NCBI RefSeq assembly: GCF_905372525.1
Contig: NZ_CAJPPN010000013.1
Location: 1-52,725, forward strand
Direction of reading: 5' to 3'
Length of the DNA: 52,725 bases
Source: an uncultured Porphyromonas sp.
Lineage (GTDB): Bacteria > Bacteroidota > Bacteroidia > Bacteroidales > Porphyromonadaceae
The notes below the pieces were generated by a model, which did no database searches, was not told the origin of the DNA, and saw nothing but the letters and a program-made list of their open reading frames with translations. Positions within the stretch are counted from its first letter, which is position 1. Each line of letters starts with the position of its first letter. Positions 24,954 to 33,269 of this stretch are shown piece by piece. The position numbers and the translations under genes are program-made.

Positions 24954-26027
24954 ATGCAAGAGTACAAGCATGCGACACTGCTCCTAGATGATGGTAGCCG
25001 ATTCGAGGGATATTCCTTCGGCTACGAAGCTTCAGTAGCTGGGGAGGTGGTCTTCACTACCGCCATGACTGGCTACACAGAGAGCTTCACCGACCCCAGC
25101 TATAGGGGTCAGATCCTCGTGATGACCTATCCCCTAGTGGGGAACTATGGGGTACCCTCCTCGGAGCGGGATGCTCACGGGATCGCACTCTACAGAGAGA
25201 GCGATCGGATCCATCCCCTAGGGATCGTGGTCTCGGACTACTCAGAGGAGCATAGCCACTGGAATGCAGAGGACTCCCTGGGACACTGGCTCCGTCAGGA
25301 GCATGTCTTCGGACTCACGGGGGTAGATACCCGCGAGCTCGCCAAGACGCTGCGGGAGAAAGGCTCGATGCGAGGTAAGATCCTCCTAGAGGGAGCCGAA
25401 GATATTCCCTTCGAAGACCCCAACGTACGTAACCTCGTAGCTGAGGCCTCACCCAAGGAGGTCACGATCTACGGCAATGGTCCGAAGAAAGTGGTGCTCG
25501 TGGACTGCGGAGCGAAGAACAACATCGTGCGCAACCTCATTCGTCCCGAGGTCACACTCTACCGTGTCCCCTGGGACTATGACTTCAACCAAATAGACTT
25601 CGATGGTCTCTTCATCTCCAACGGCCCTGGCGACCCCAATATGTGTCAGGTGACGGTAGAGCATATCCGCCGTGCCTTCGAGAGGAAGAAGCCCATCTGC
25701 GGTATCTGCATGGGGAACCAGCTCCTAGCGGCAGCTGCTGGGGCTCGAGTCACCAAGATGAAGTATGGGCATCGTAGCCATAACCAGCCCGTACGGGAGG
25801 TCGGTACGACCCGATGCTACATCACTAGCCAGAACCACGGCTACGCTGTCGATACCTCCACGCTTGGCGAGGGCTGGAGAGAGAAGTACGTCAACCTCAA
25901 TGATGGTACGAACGAAGGGATCTGCCACGAGACGCTACCCTTCTTCTCTGCTCAGTTCCACCCCGAGGCTTGCAGTGGGCCTACCGATACGGTCTTCATC
26001 TTTGACGAATTCCTAAGCCTCCTCTAA
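24954..26027 (+). CDS. carA: Carbamoyl-phosphate synthase small (glutaminase) subunit
   Basis: 357 aa. The N-terminal CPSase small-chain domain (LDDGSRFEGYSFGYE ... TAMTGYTESFTDPSYRGQILVMTYPLVGNYGVP) is followed by a class I glutamine amidotransferase domain with nucleophile C252 in CGICMGNQ and the His-Glu pair in QFHPEA. The usual GICLGHQ reads GICMGNQ here, which keeps the catalytic Cys. It releases ammonia from glutamine and channels it to CarB for carbamoyl phosphate, feeding pyrimidine and arginine synthesis. carB starts 21 bp downstream. Confidence 0.96.
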   Translation: MQEYKHATLLLDDGSRFEGYSFGYEASVAGEVVFTTAMTGYTESFTDPSYRGQILVMTYPLVGNYGVPSSERDAHGIALYRESDRIHPLGIVVSDYSEEHSHWNAEDSLGHWLRQEHVFGLTGVDTRELAKTLREKGSMRGKILLEGAEDIPFEDPNVRNLVAEASPKEVTIYGNGPKKVVLVDCGAKNNIVRNLIRPEVTLYRVPWDYDFNQIDFDGLFISNGPGDPNMCQVTVEHIRRAFERKKPICGICMGNQLLAAAAGARVTKMKYGHRSHNQPVREVGTTRCYITSQNHGYAVDTSTLGEGWREKYVNLNDGTNEGICHETLPFFSAQFHPEACSGPTDTVFIFDEFLSLL

Positions 26028-26048
26028 TCCCCTAAATACAGATAGACG

Positions 26049-29000
26049 ATGATCGACAAGAACAAGATACAGAAGGTGCTGCTCCTCGGATCAGGAGCTC
26101 TGAAGATAGGTGAGGCTGGGGAGTTTGACTACTCAGGCTCGCAGGCGCTGAAGGCTCTACGAGAGGAGGGGATACACACCGTCCTCGTGAACCCCAATAT
26201 CGCTACCGTACAGACCTCCGAGGGGATAGCCGATGAGATCTACTTCCTCCCCGTCACTCCCTTCTTTATCGAGAAGGTGATCGAGAAGGAGCGTCCACAG
26301 GGGATCCTCCTTGCCTTCGGTGGGCAGACGGCGCTTAACTGTGGGGTGGCTCTCCATCAGAGTGGTGTCCTAGATCGCTTCGGTGTAGAGGTGCTTGGTA
26401 CCCCCGTAGAGGCGATTATGAATACCGAGGATCGTGACCTATTTGCCCGCAAGCTTGACGAGATCAATGTCAAGACGATCCAGAGCCACGCTGTGGAGTG
26501 TGTCGAGGATGCCCGCCGTGCAGCCTCTTCGCTAGGCTACCCAGTGATCATCCGTGCAGCCTATGCCCTAGGAGGGCTCGGGAGTGGCTTCTGTGACAAC
26601 GAGCAGGAGCTAGATGAGCTGTGTAGCAAGGCCTTTGCCTTCTCCCCACAGGTGCTCGTAGAGAAGAGCCTCAAGGGGTGGAAGGAAGTCGAGTACGAGG
26701 TCGTGCGTGACTGCTATGATAACTGCATCACGGTCTGTAATATGGAGAACTTCGACCCCCTCGGTATCCACACCGGGGAGAGTATCGTCGTAGCTCCCTC
26801 TCAGACCCTAACCAATAATGAGTACCACAAGCTCCGAGAGATCGCTATCCGCATCGTCCGCCACATCGGGATCGTCGGGGAGTGTAATGTCCAGTACGCC
26901 CTAGACCCCGATAGCGAAGATTACCGAGTGATCGAGGTCAATGCCCGTCTGTCTCGCTCCTCTGCGCTAGCCTCCAAGGCTACGGGCTACCCACTGGCCT
27001 TCGTAGCTGCTAAGCTAGGGCTCGGCTATGGCCTCTTTGAGCTCAAGAATTCGGTCACACGTACCACTCCTGCTTTCTTTGAGCCAGCACTGGACTATGT
27101 CGTCTGTAAGATCCCTCGTTGGGACCTAGGTAAGTTCCATGGTGTGTCCCGTGAGCTAGGCAGTAGCATGAAGTCCGTGGGCGAAGTAATGGCCATCGGA
27201 CGTACCTTCGAGGAAGCTATCCAGAAGGGGCTACGTATGATCGGCCAAGGAATGCATGGCTTCGTCAGCAATAGCACCAAGGAGATAGCCAGCTCCGAGC
27301 TAGATCGTGCTCTGAGTGCACCTACCGACACACGTATCTTTGCGATCAGCCAGGCGCTACGCTCTGGCTACACAGTAGAGCAGGTGCACCAGCTGACCAA
27401 GATCGACCGCTGGTTCCTCGATAAGCTACAGAGCATCGTCCGTACTTCTCTCCGCCTAGCAGAGACGGACGCCATAGCAGACCTGTCGAAGGAACTCCTC
27501 CTACATGCCAAGCGTCAGGGCTTCTCGGACTTCCAGATCGCACGCTTTGTCCTGAACAAGCACGGTGAGCGAGCTCGTGACGAGCAGGCCCTAGAGGTAC
27601 GCTCCCTGCGTAAGAAGCTTGGTGTCCTCCCCGTAGTCAAGCAGATCGATACCCTCGCTGCCGAATACCCAGCCGAGACGAACTACCTCTATCTCACCTA
27701 CAGCGGTACGGCCAACGACATCTCCTACGAAGCCGATGGTCGCTCTGTCGTCGTCCTGGGCTCGGGGGCATATCGTATCGGTAGTTCGGTAGAGTTCGAC
27801 TGGTGTGGGGTGAATGCCCTACAGACCATCCGAGAGCAGGGGCTACGCTCGGTGATGATCAACTACAACCCCGAGACCGTCAGCACGGACTACGACATCA
27901 CCGATCGTCTCTACTTCGATGAGCTGACCCTAGAGCGTGTCCTAGACATCCTCGACCTCGAGACTCCACGTGGGGTCATCCTCTCTACGGGTGGACAGAT
28001 ACCGAATAACCTCGCCCTCAAGCTCCATGCGCAGCAGATCCCGATCCTCGGGACGCAGGCAGAGGATATCGACAATGCGGAGGATAGGCATAAGTTCTCC
28101 GCTATGCTCGACCGCCTCGGCATCGACCAGCCCCGCTGGAGAGAGCTCACCTCGCTGTCTGATATAGATAGCTTCATCGCAGAGGTTGGCTTCCCCGTAC
28201 TCGTCCGTCCTAGCTACGTCCTATCAGGGGCAGCTATGAACGTCTGCTCCAATGCCGAGGAGCTCTATCGCTTCCTCGAGCTCGCTGCCGAGGTCTCTAA
28301 GGAGCACCCTGTCGTCGTGAGCCAATTCATCGAGCACGCCAAGGAGGTAGAGATCGATGCCGTCGCACAGCGTGGCGAGATCATCGCCTATGCGATCAGT
28401 GAGCATATCGAGTTCGCTGGAGTCCACTCGGGCGATGCGACGATCCAGTTCCCTGGGCAGAAGCTCTATGTGGAGACTGTTCGCCGTATCAAGCGTATCA
28501 GTCGTCAGATCGCAGAGGCTCTGCATATATCGGGGCCCTTCAACATCCAATTCCTCGCCAAGGGCAACGAGATCAAGGTCATCGAGTGTAACCTAAGAGC
28601 CTCCCGCAGCTTCCCCTTCGTGAGCAAGGTGCTGAAGATTAACTTTATCGAGCTAGCTACCCGCATCATGCTCGGTCAGCAAGTCGAGAAGCCGAATAAG
28701 AGTGCCTTCGACCTAGACTATGTGGGGATCAAGGCCTCGCAGTTCTCCTTCGCTCGTCTACAGAAGGCTGACCCCGTCCTCGGTGTGGACATGATGAGCA
28801 CCGGCGAGGTGGGCTGTCTAGGCGATGATACGAACGAGGCGATCCTCAAGTCTATGCTCTCCGTGGGCTATCGTATCCCCGAGCGTTCTGTCCTGCTCTC
28901 TACTGGGGGCTATAAGCAGAAGGTGGATATGCTCGATGCTGCACACCTCCTCCACGAGCGGGGCTATACGCTCTATGCTACGCAGGGGACGCACGACATG

Positions 29001-29288
29001 CTCGCTGAGAATGGTATTCCCTCCACGCTGGTCTTTTGGCCTACGGATGAGGGACGGCACCCTCAGGCTCTAGACCTCCTGCACGAGAAGAAGATCGATA
29101 TGGTCGTCAATATCAACAAGAACCTTACTGCAGGTGAGCTGACCAACGGCTATCGCCTACGTCGTGCTGCCATTGACCTCAATATCCCCTTGCTTACGAA
29201 TGCTCGTCTAGCCTCGGCCTTCATCACGGCCTTCTGTACCCTTCCGCTGGAGGGGCTCCAGATCAAGAGCTGGCGCGAGTACCGCTAA
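26049..29288 (+). CDS. carB: Carbamoyl-phosphate synthase large subunit
   Basis: 1079 aa, full length. It shows the expected internal duplication: two carbamoyl-phosphate synthetase halves, each with a pre-ATP-grasp segment (LLLGSGALKIGEAGEFDYSG; VVLGSGAYRIGSSVEFDWCG) and an ATP-grasp domain (EVEYEVVRDCYDNCITVCNMENFDP in the first, KEVEIDAVAQRGEIIAYAISEH in the second). The C-terminal MGS-like allosteric domain carries the TQGT motif (ATQGTHDMLAENG). It makes carbamoyl phosphate from bicarbonate, ATP and ammonia delivered by CarA. It ends in a terminator at 29314-29357. Confidence 0.97.
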   Translation: MIDKNKIQKVLLLGSGALKIGEAGEFDYSGSQALKALREEGIHTVLVNPNIATVQTSEGIADEIYFLPVTPFFIEKVIEKERPQGILLAFGGQTALNCGVALHQSGVLDRFGVEVLGTPVEAIMNTEDRDLFARKLDEINVKTIQSHAVECVEDARRAASSLGYPVIIRAAYALGGLGSGFCDNEQELDELCSKAFAFSPQVLVEKSLKGWKEVEYEVVRDCYDNCITVCNMENFDPLGIHTGESIVVAPSQTLTNNEYHKLREIAIRIVRHIGIVGECNVQYALDPDSEDYRVIEVNARLSRSSALASKATGYPLAFVAAKLGLGYGLFELKNSVTRTTPAFFEPALDYVVCKIPRWDLGKFHGVSRELGSSMKSVGEVMAIGRTFEEAIQKGLRMIGQGMHGFVSNSTKEIASSELDRALSAPTDTRIFAISQALRSGYTVEQVHQLTKIDRWFLDKLQSIVRTSLRLAETDAIADLSKELLLHAKRQGFSDFQIARFVLNKHGERARDEQALEVRSLRKKLGVLPVVKQIDTLAAEYPAETNYLYLTYSGTANDISYEADGRSVVVLGSGAYRIGSSVEFDWCGVNALQTIREQGLRSVMINYNPETVSTDYDITDRLYFDELTLERVLDILDLETPRGVILSTGGQIPNNLALKLHAQQIPILGTQAEDIDNAEDRHKFSAMLDRLGIDQPRWRELTSLSDIDSFIAEVGFPVLVRPSYVLSGAAMNVCSNAEELYRFLELAAEVSKEHPVVVSQFIEHAKEVEIDAVAQRGEIIAYAISEHIEFAGVHSGDATIQFPGQKLYVETVRRIKRISRQIAEALHISGPFNIQFLAKGNEIKVIECNLRASRSFPFVSKVLKINFIELATRIMLGQQVEKPNKSAFDLDYVGIKASQFSFARLQKADPVLGVDMMSTGEVGCLGDDTNEAILKSMLSVGYRIPERSVLLSTGGYKQKVDMLDAAHLLHERGYTLYATQGTHDMLAENGIPSTLVFWPTDEGRHPQALDLLHEKKIDMVVNINKNLTAGELTNGYRLRRAAIDLNIPLLTNARLASAFITAFCTLPLEGLQIKSWREYR

Positions 29289-29313
29289 GACTCAAACGCA
29301 ACCCCAATAAGCA

Positions 29314-29357
29314 CTACGGGCGAGAAGGCTCCTCCAGCCTTCCCGCCCGTAGCTTTT
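29314..29357 (+). terminator. Intrinsic terminator of carAB
   Basis: 17-bp stem CTACGGGCGAGAAGGCT (29314-29330) / AGCCTTCCCGCCCGTAG (29336-29352) with one A-C mismatch and a 5-nt loop, followed by CTTTTC; 25 bp after carB. Confidence 0.8.
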
Positions 29358-29411
29358 CCCCCGAGCTGGGAGAGTGTATCGTTAGGGTCGTGTTAGGTGT
29401 CATTAGATGGT

Positions 29412-29451
29412 AAGAGAGGCCATCCCCCGAGATCTGGGGATGGCCTCTCTT
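29412..29451 (-). terminator. Terminator-like hairpin for the DUF3575/TPR operon
   Basis: Perfect 16-bp stem AAGAGAGGCCATCCCC / GGGGATGGCCTCTCTT with an 8-nt loop, 26 bp past the stop of the minus-strand TPR lipoprotein. No U tract follows on the minus strand. Confidence 0.65.
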
Positions 29452-29477
29452 CGTATAAAGTGTATGGAAGGAAGATG

Positions 29478-31151
29478 TTATTCGTCGAGCTCTTCGCCGT
29501 TGTCTAGGAGCTCCTTGTGGAAGGCTTCGTCGGCTAGGATGTCAGCGAAGTTGGACTCTGTCTCAGCCTTGAAGACGAGGAAGTTCTCCTGCTTGACAGC
29601 TCTGCGTAGGGCTTCACGAGCCTCTTCGATATTCTTCTGACGAGCGTAACAGAGAGCCTTGAGGTACTCTACCTTACCCGTTGGGTTCAGCTGGCTAAGT
29701 ACGATGAGTGCACGTTCGTCATCACCCATAGCAGCGAAGGCGACAGCAGCGTTGTAGTCTGGATACTTGCGGAATATCTCCAGAGCGGCTCGGTAGTCAC
29801 GTGCCGCCATGCGGTCGAGCCCCTGCTGGTATTCCTTAGCGGACTCCTCGGTATCGCTCCAGCGCTCGATGAGTGTGGGGTCTACGAGGTCGTTGATCCC
29901 AGAGATTACATAGCTCAGGGTATCTACTCCTCGCTGAGCCCAGGTACTCTTGTCGGTAGCTACCACACGGGTCTCGATGAAGAGCTGGATCTTCTTCTGG
30001 ATCTGGGGCGTCACGTCGATATCCTGACTGTAGAGATAGGCGAAGGTCTTATTCGGTGTGATCGTCTCGTCTAGGTGTGCGCTATCCACTGGGGGGAAGT
30101 TCACGATATGCCTCTGGTAGGCTTCGTGGTTCTTGATCCGGTCCTCGTTACGAGCGATCGCGCGGAAGTCATAGGTGTGCTGAGAGATCTCTAGGGAGTC
30201 ACGCTCCGACAGAGACTTATTCTCCAGAGAGTCTACTGTGAGGCCTCTCTTATAGATGTCTCGGAAGCCTACAGGGATATTCTTCAGGTCGATATTACGA
30301 TCCTTGCGGGCGAGATACTTCTCCTCACGCTGTGGGGTGTAGGTAGAGCGGAAGCGTCCACGGATCCCGGTGGAGTCCTTGCCGGCGAGGTTCACCTGAT
30401 AGCTATTACGTAGCATCTCGAGGGCCTTCTTGTGGTAGTGCTCGTCGTAGGAGCCCTTGACCTTAGCGTTGTACTGGAAGTAGCGTTCCTCCATCTTGCG
30501 GCGCCAAGCCTCGTAGTTCAGCAGGCGCTTGAGCTGGCTCTTGTACTCGAAGAAGTAGTCGTCCTGGATGTGCTTGACGGCGACCTTGTACTTCTTCATG
30601 TCAAAGAAGACGCTATCGTAGCGAGAGGAGTCTACGAGGCTCTTCTCGAAGGCAGCGAAGTTCTTCAGCTCCTGATCCTGGACCTTCTTGAACTCCTTAC
30701 CCTTTAGGACGATCGGAGCGAGTTGGAAGATCGTATCTCCGCTGGTGACCGTAGGAGTAACGACGACCTGATAGCGATCATCCATGAATGCCTTAGGGAT
30801 ATTGACCAGGAAGGTGAGGTTCACCTTCCCCTGGCGTAGGGTAGAGATCTTCACTCGGGGGCGCTCAGCGGTGATGGTTACCCCTTGTAGGTTGAAGGTC
30901 TTCAGTCCGTCATTCTTAGTGGCGGTAGTATCGACCTTGGGGCGAGCTATAGTATCTACTTTCTTCTGATAGGAGACGATCTCGGAGAGCTGGCCTACGC
31001 TATTTGCCTTCTCCTCCTTCTCTGTGGGGAGGAGCGCCTGAGGCCTATGAGCCTGATAGAAGAGCTTCTTAGTCATAGGCTGGGCACAGGAGGCGAGCGC
31101 GACCACGATCAAGAAGCTAGCTATACGTGGTGCGATTCTTATTGATTTCAT
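29478..31151 (-). CDS. Tetratricopeptide-like lipoprotein
   Basis: 557 aa. Signal peptide with lipobox ALASC; the lipidated Cys is C22. Residues about 85-145 look like beta-strands (GVTITAERPRVKISTLRQGKVNLTFLVNIPKAF). The middle is Lys/Glu/Tyr-rich with coiled-coil tendency and many RxY repeats (DDYFFEYKSQLKRLLNYEAW). Residues about 440-540 read as TPR-like helical hairpins (QGLDRMAARDYRAALEIFRKYPDYNAAVAFAAMGDDERALIVL ... YLKALCYARQKNIEEAREALRRA). The C-terminus is acidic (NGEELDE). It lies 12 bp downstream of the DUF3575-like gene, so the two products are likely partners at the outer membrane. Function is unknown; I do not recognise a named homologue. Confidence 0.8.
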   Translation of the reverse strand: MKSIRIAPRIASFLIVVALASCAQPMTKKLFYQAHRPQALLPTEKEEKANSVGQLSEIVSYQKKVDTIARPKVDTTATKNDGLKTFNLQGVTITAERPRVKISTLRQGKVNLTFLVNIPKAFMDDRYQVVVTPTVTSGDTIFQLAPIVLKGKEFKKVQDQELKNFAAFEKSLVDSSRYDSVFFDMKKYKVAVKHIQDDYFFEYKSQLKRLLNYEAWRRKMEERYFQYNAKVKGSYDEHYHKKALEMLRNSYQVNLAGKDSTGIRGRFRSTYTPQREEKYLARKDRNIDLKNIPVGFRDIYKRGLTVDSLENKSLSERDSLEISQHTYDFRAIARNEDRIKNHEAYQRHIVNFPPVDSAHLDETITPNKTFAYLYSQDIDVTPQIQKKIQLFIETRVVATDKSTWAQRGVDTLSYVISGINDLVDPTLIERWSDTEESAKEYQQGLDRMAARDYRAALEIFRKYPDYNAAVAFAAMGDDERALIVLSQLNPTGKVEYLKALCYARQKNIEEAREALRRAVKQENFLVFKAETESNFADILADEAFHKELLDNGEELDE

Positions 31152-31163
31152 ATAGGGTAAATA

Positions 31164-31790
31164 TTAAGGCACGTAGACGATACTGAGGGACATGCGGGTC
31201 GGGAGGATGAGTGTACGACTGAGGTCTTTCCGGATGACCACATCCTTGTCATTGAGGAGGTCGTAGCGGGTGCGTATCACTGATCCCCCTAGCTCTACTT
31301 CAATATTCCAATGCTTTGATAATTCATGAGAATAGCCAGCCGACAGACCACCACCATAGTAGTAGCCCTTGGAGTAGTTGGGATCGAACTTGTCGGACCC
31401 GAACTTGTAGAGGGAGGCTATTCCATTTACGCCAAAGAAGATCCCCCGGTTGTAGGTACCCTTCGTCCAGTAGCGGAAGCTGGGCGTGAAGGTAATATTC
31501 TCCGAATGGGTGACTTTACTGAAGCTCAGACGCTCGTTAGACCCGTAGACTCCGTGGTTGTAAAGTGTGTGTATCATACCCGCAGGCATCGGGAGAGCGT
31601 ACTTGAAGGGGCGAACCTGCATCGAGAGGTGCAGGGAGAGTCTAGGTCCAAGACCTATGGATGGCTCAATGTTGATATTCCCCAGTGCTAGGGAAGGTAC
31701 ATTCGTGCTGATACCAAAGCTCTGAGCCCGAACGATAGATGCGCTACTCAGCAAGACCAGGATAACGCATAGGAATAGATGTCTTCTCAT
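31164..31790 (-). CDS. DUF3575-like small outer-membrane beta-barrel
   Basis: 208 aa with a signal peptide ending IVRAQ (about residue 22). The mature part is strand-rich with aromatic alternation (ITFTPSFRYWTKGTYNRGIFFGVNG; KGYYYGGGLSAGYSHELSKHWNIEVELGGSV) and ends MSLSIVYVP. The RYW, GGGxSxGY and HWNxExxxG pattern is that of DUF3575 proteins, often found in fimbria-like loci of Bacteroidales, although no fimbrillin gene lies nearby here. It is first in a two-gene operon with the TPR lipoprotein, with a -7 box at 31861-31868. Confidence 0.75.
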   Translation of the reverse strand: MRRHLFLCVILVLLSSASIVRAQSFGISTNVPSLALGNINIEPSIGLGPRLSLHLSMQVRPFKYALPMPAGMIHTLYNHGVYGSNERLSFSKVTHSENITFTPSFRYWTKGTYNRGIFFGVNGIASLYKFGSDKFDPNYSKGYYYGGGLSAGYSHELSKHWNIEVELGGSVIRTRYDLLNDKDVVIRKDLSRTLILPTRMSLSIVYVP

Positions 31791-31860
31791 TTATCTAGAG
31801 TTATTTAATCATTAACGAACCGGCTTCTTTGGTGTGGTGTGGTGCACATGAGCCGGCGAA

Positions 31861-31868
31861 CAAAGATA
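31861..31868 (-). promoter_or_regulatory. -7 box for the DUF3575/TPR operon (TATCTTTG on minus strand)
   Basis: Minus-strand TATCTTTG fits TAnnTTTG, with a TTG 16 bp upstream (plus-strand CAA at 31885-31887). The roughly 65-nt leader can form a CCGGCT/AGCCGG stem. Confidence 0.55.
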
Positions 31869-32125
31869 CGAATTATATCTATCTCAATCATCATCTCCAG
31901 AAATATCCTAGTGCTCGCCTCGTATTCCCAACTCCGTCCCTCCCCCTTCCCTCCTACCTCTCCTCAGCATCCCAGCTCCTATATCTCTAGAGCATGTAGG
32001 TATCTAGGGGTGAGTGCCCTCCCACAACCCTCTCGATACCGAGGGTGAGACCTAGGAATTCCCCCTACAATACCCCATCATTCTGAGTCTACTCAAGGGG
32101 GGGGAATCGGGCATATCTAGGGTGG

Positions 32126-32283
32126 CAGATGCGCCCTAGGTAAGAGCCCCCTCATCACCTTACATAGGTGACGGAAGCGTTCATTATAGGAGCGCAGATG
32201 CGCTCTCGGTAAGAGTGTTCCCATCACCTTACATAGGTGATGAAGCCGTTCATTATAGGGGTGCGAATACACCCTCGGTGTGA
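32126..32283. repeat. 69-bp tandem repeat with internal hairpin (2.3 units)
   Basis: Units start at 32126 and 32195 and a partial third at 32264, exactly 69 bp apart. Each begins CAGATGCGCYCTMGGTAAGAG and contains CATCACCTTACATAGGTGA, an ATCACCT/AGGTGAT hairpin with a TACAT loop, then GTTCATTATAGG. No coding use is seen. Confidence 0.8.
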
Positions 32284-32435
32284 TCGTCCTAGGGGGGCTG
32301 GTAGACCGTCGATGATTGGGGCTATTAGATGCACTTCGTCCCTTCGATACCCTCTGAGAGCTAGGTAGATGGATTTTCTGGTCGATCCCTCCTCGGAGCA
32401 GAGTCTGAGGATACGAGGCTTGATCTCTAGTGGGC

Positions 32436-32660
32436 TTGTACGTCTCGCCTCAGGCGAGGTAGCCTTGCCAGGCTTTACTCGGGATTGTATCCGTCGTCCT
32501 AATCCTGCGGGGAGATACCCGGGGAATAGCAGAGGGGTGCTTTATGAGTCCCTTGCTCTCACAGACGGTTTTGCGTGGGAGGCGGGGGCGACTTCCGTAG
32601 CGGTCGGCTAGGTATCCCATTACCATCCTCATTGGGTTACCCTCCTCTGATTTTGCAGGG
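32436..32660. other. Possible conserved non-coding element
   Basis: The segment starts with a perfect hairpin CTCGCC TCA GGCGAG (about 32452-32466) followed by GCCT/AGGC. Open frames exist on both strands but neither looks like a real protein. I have an unverified impression that similar segments recur in other Porphyromonas genomes, where they are annotated as tiny hypothetical proteins. Confidence 0.25.
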
Positions 32661-32828
32661 CTCACCACTCAATACTAATATAAGGGGAATATTATGGAGG
32701 AATATAAGGGGATACCGAGGGGCTGACGCATGAAATCACTATAGTGCGAGGGCAAGGTCGGGAAGAAGTATACGCCGAAGATAGAAATATCCGTGTCCTA
32801 GTCTAGGTATGTCCAGCGAATCCCTCCT

Positions 32829-32976
32829 ACCTAGGAGGGATGAGTATACACGCGTGTACACAACTGTATACCCACGTGTACACAACTGTATACACGCGTG
32901 TACACAAGTGTGCTCTAAGTATCATCTCTGTAGGGCTCGCTCGTATGTCTGTTTCTTGGGGATAATGCCTAGGATC
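32829..32976. repeat. Dispersed palindromic repeat element, copy 3 (three 22-bp units)
   Basis: Units at 32844-32861 and 32888-32905 (both GTATACACGCGTGTACAC) and 32866-32883 (GTATACCCACGTGTACAC), each with a 4-bp spacer (AACT, AACT, AAGT). Leader CCTAGGAGGGA at 32830-32840, here part of a CCCTCCTA/TAGGAGGG inverted repeat; trailer GTGCTCTAAGTATC from 32910, then similarity to CTGTAGGGCTCG and on to GGATC near 32976. Confidence 0.85.
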
Positions 32977-33201
32977 TTTAGTGATGGGCTAAGGCTCCCT
33001 AATATATGAAATAATACCCCCGGAGATCCAAAGGCAGGAGTGTGCGAGCGAGATCATGCGTCGACCCTGAGGGTACTCACCTAGGGAAAATATACAGAGC
33101 AAAGGGGGGATACCCCCCCCCTCCCACCCAGGGCACTAGAGTGCAAATAATACTGCCCCCTCCTCTCATCTTCTCGCTTCCTCCTGCTTACTCCAAAGAG
33201 A

Positions 33202-33245
33202 AGCCCCAAGGCCATTCCCCGTGCAGGGGAGATGACCTTGGGGCT
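33202..33245 (-). terminator. Terminator of the TonB-dependent receptor gene
   Basis: AGCCCCAAGG (33202) pairs with CCTTGGGGCT (33236-33245), and an inner CCCC/GGGG pair (33217/33226) extends the hairpin. On the minus strand it is followed by TCTCTTTG. It lies 25 bp past the stop. Confidence 0.75.
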
Positions 33246-33269
33246 GTAGAGCTTTAGCCTTATCTCGTC

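Larger units (their letters stand above)
31869..33269. other. 1.4-kb intergenic region with repeats and no convincing gene
   Basis: This is the longest gene-free stretch. It contains the 69-bp tandem repeat (32126-32283), a stretch with several small hairpins at about 32436-32660, copy 3 of the 22-bp palindromic element (32829-32976) and the receptor terminator (33202-33245). Short open frames (for example 32369-32611 plus and 32450-32668 minus) overlap each other and show no start-site or codon support. Confidence 0.6.

Noticed and set aside
32369..32668. Two short overlapping open frames on opposite strands (80 and 72 residues)
   Set aside because: No start-site or domain support; more likely a non-coding element.
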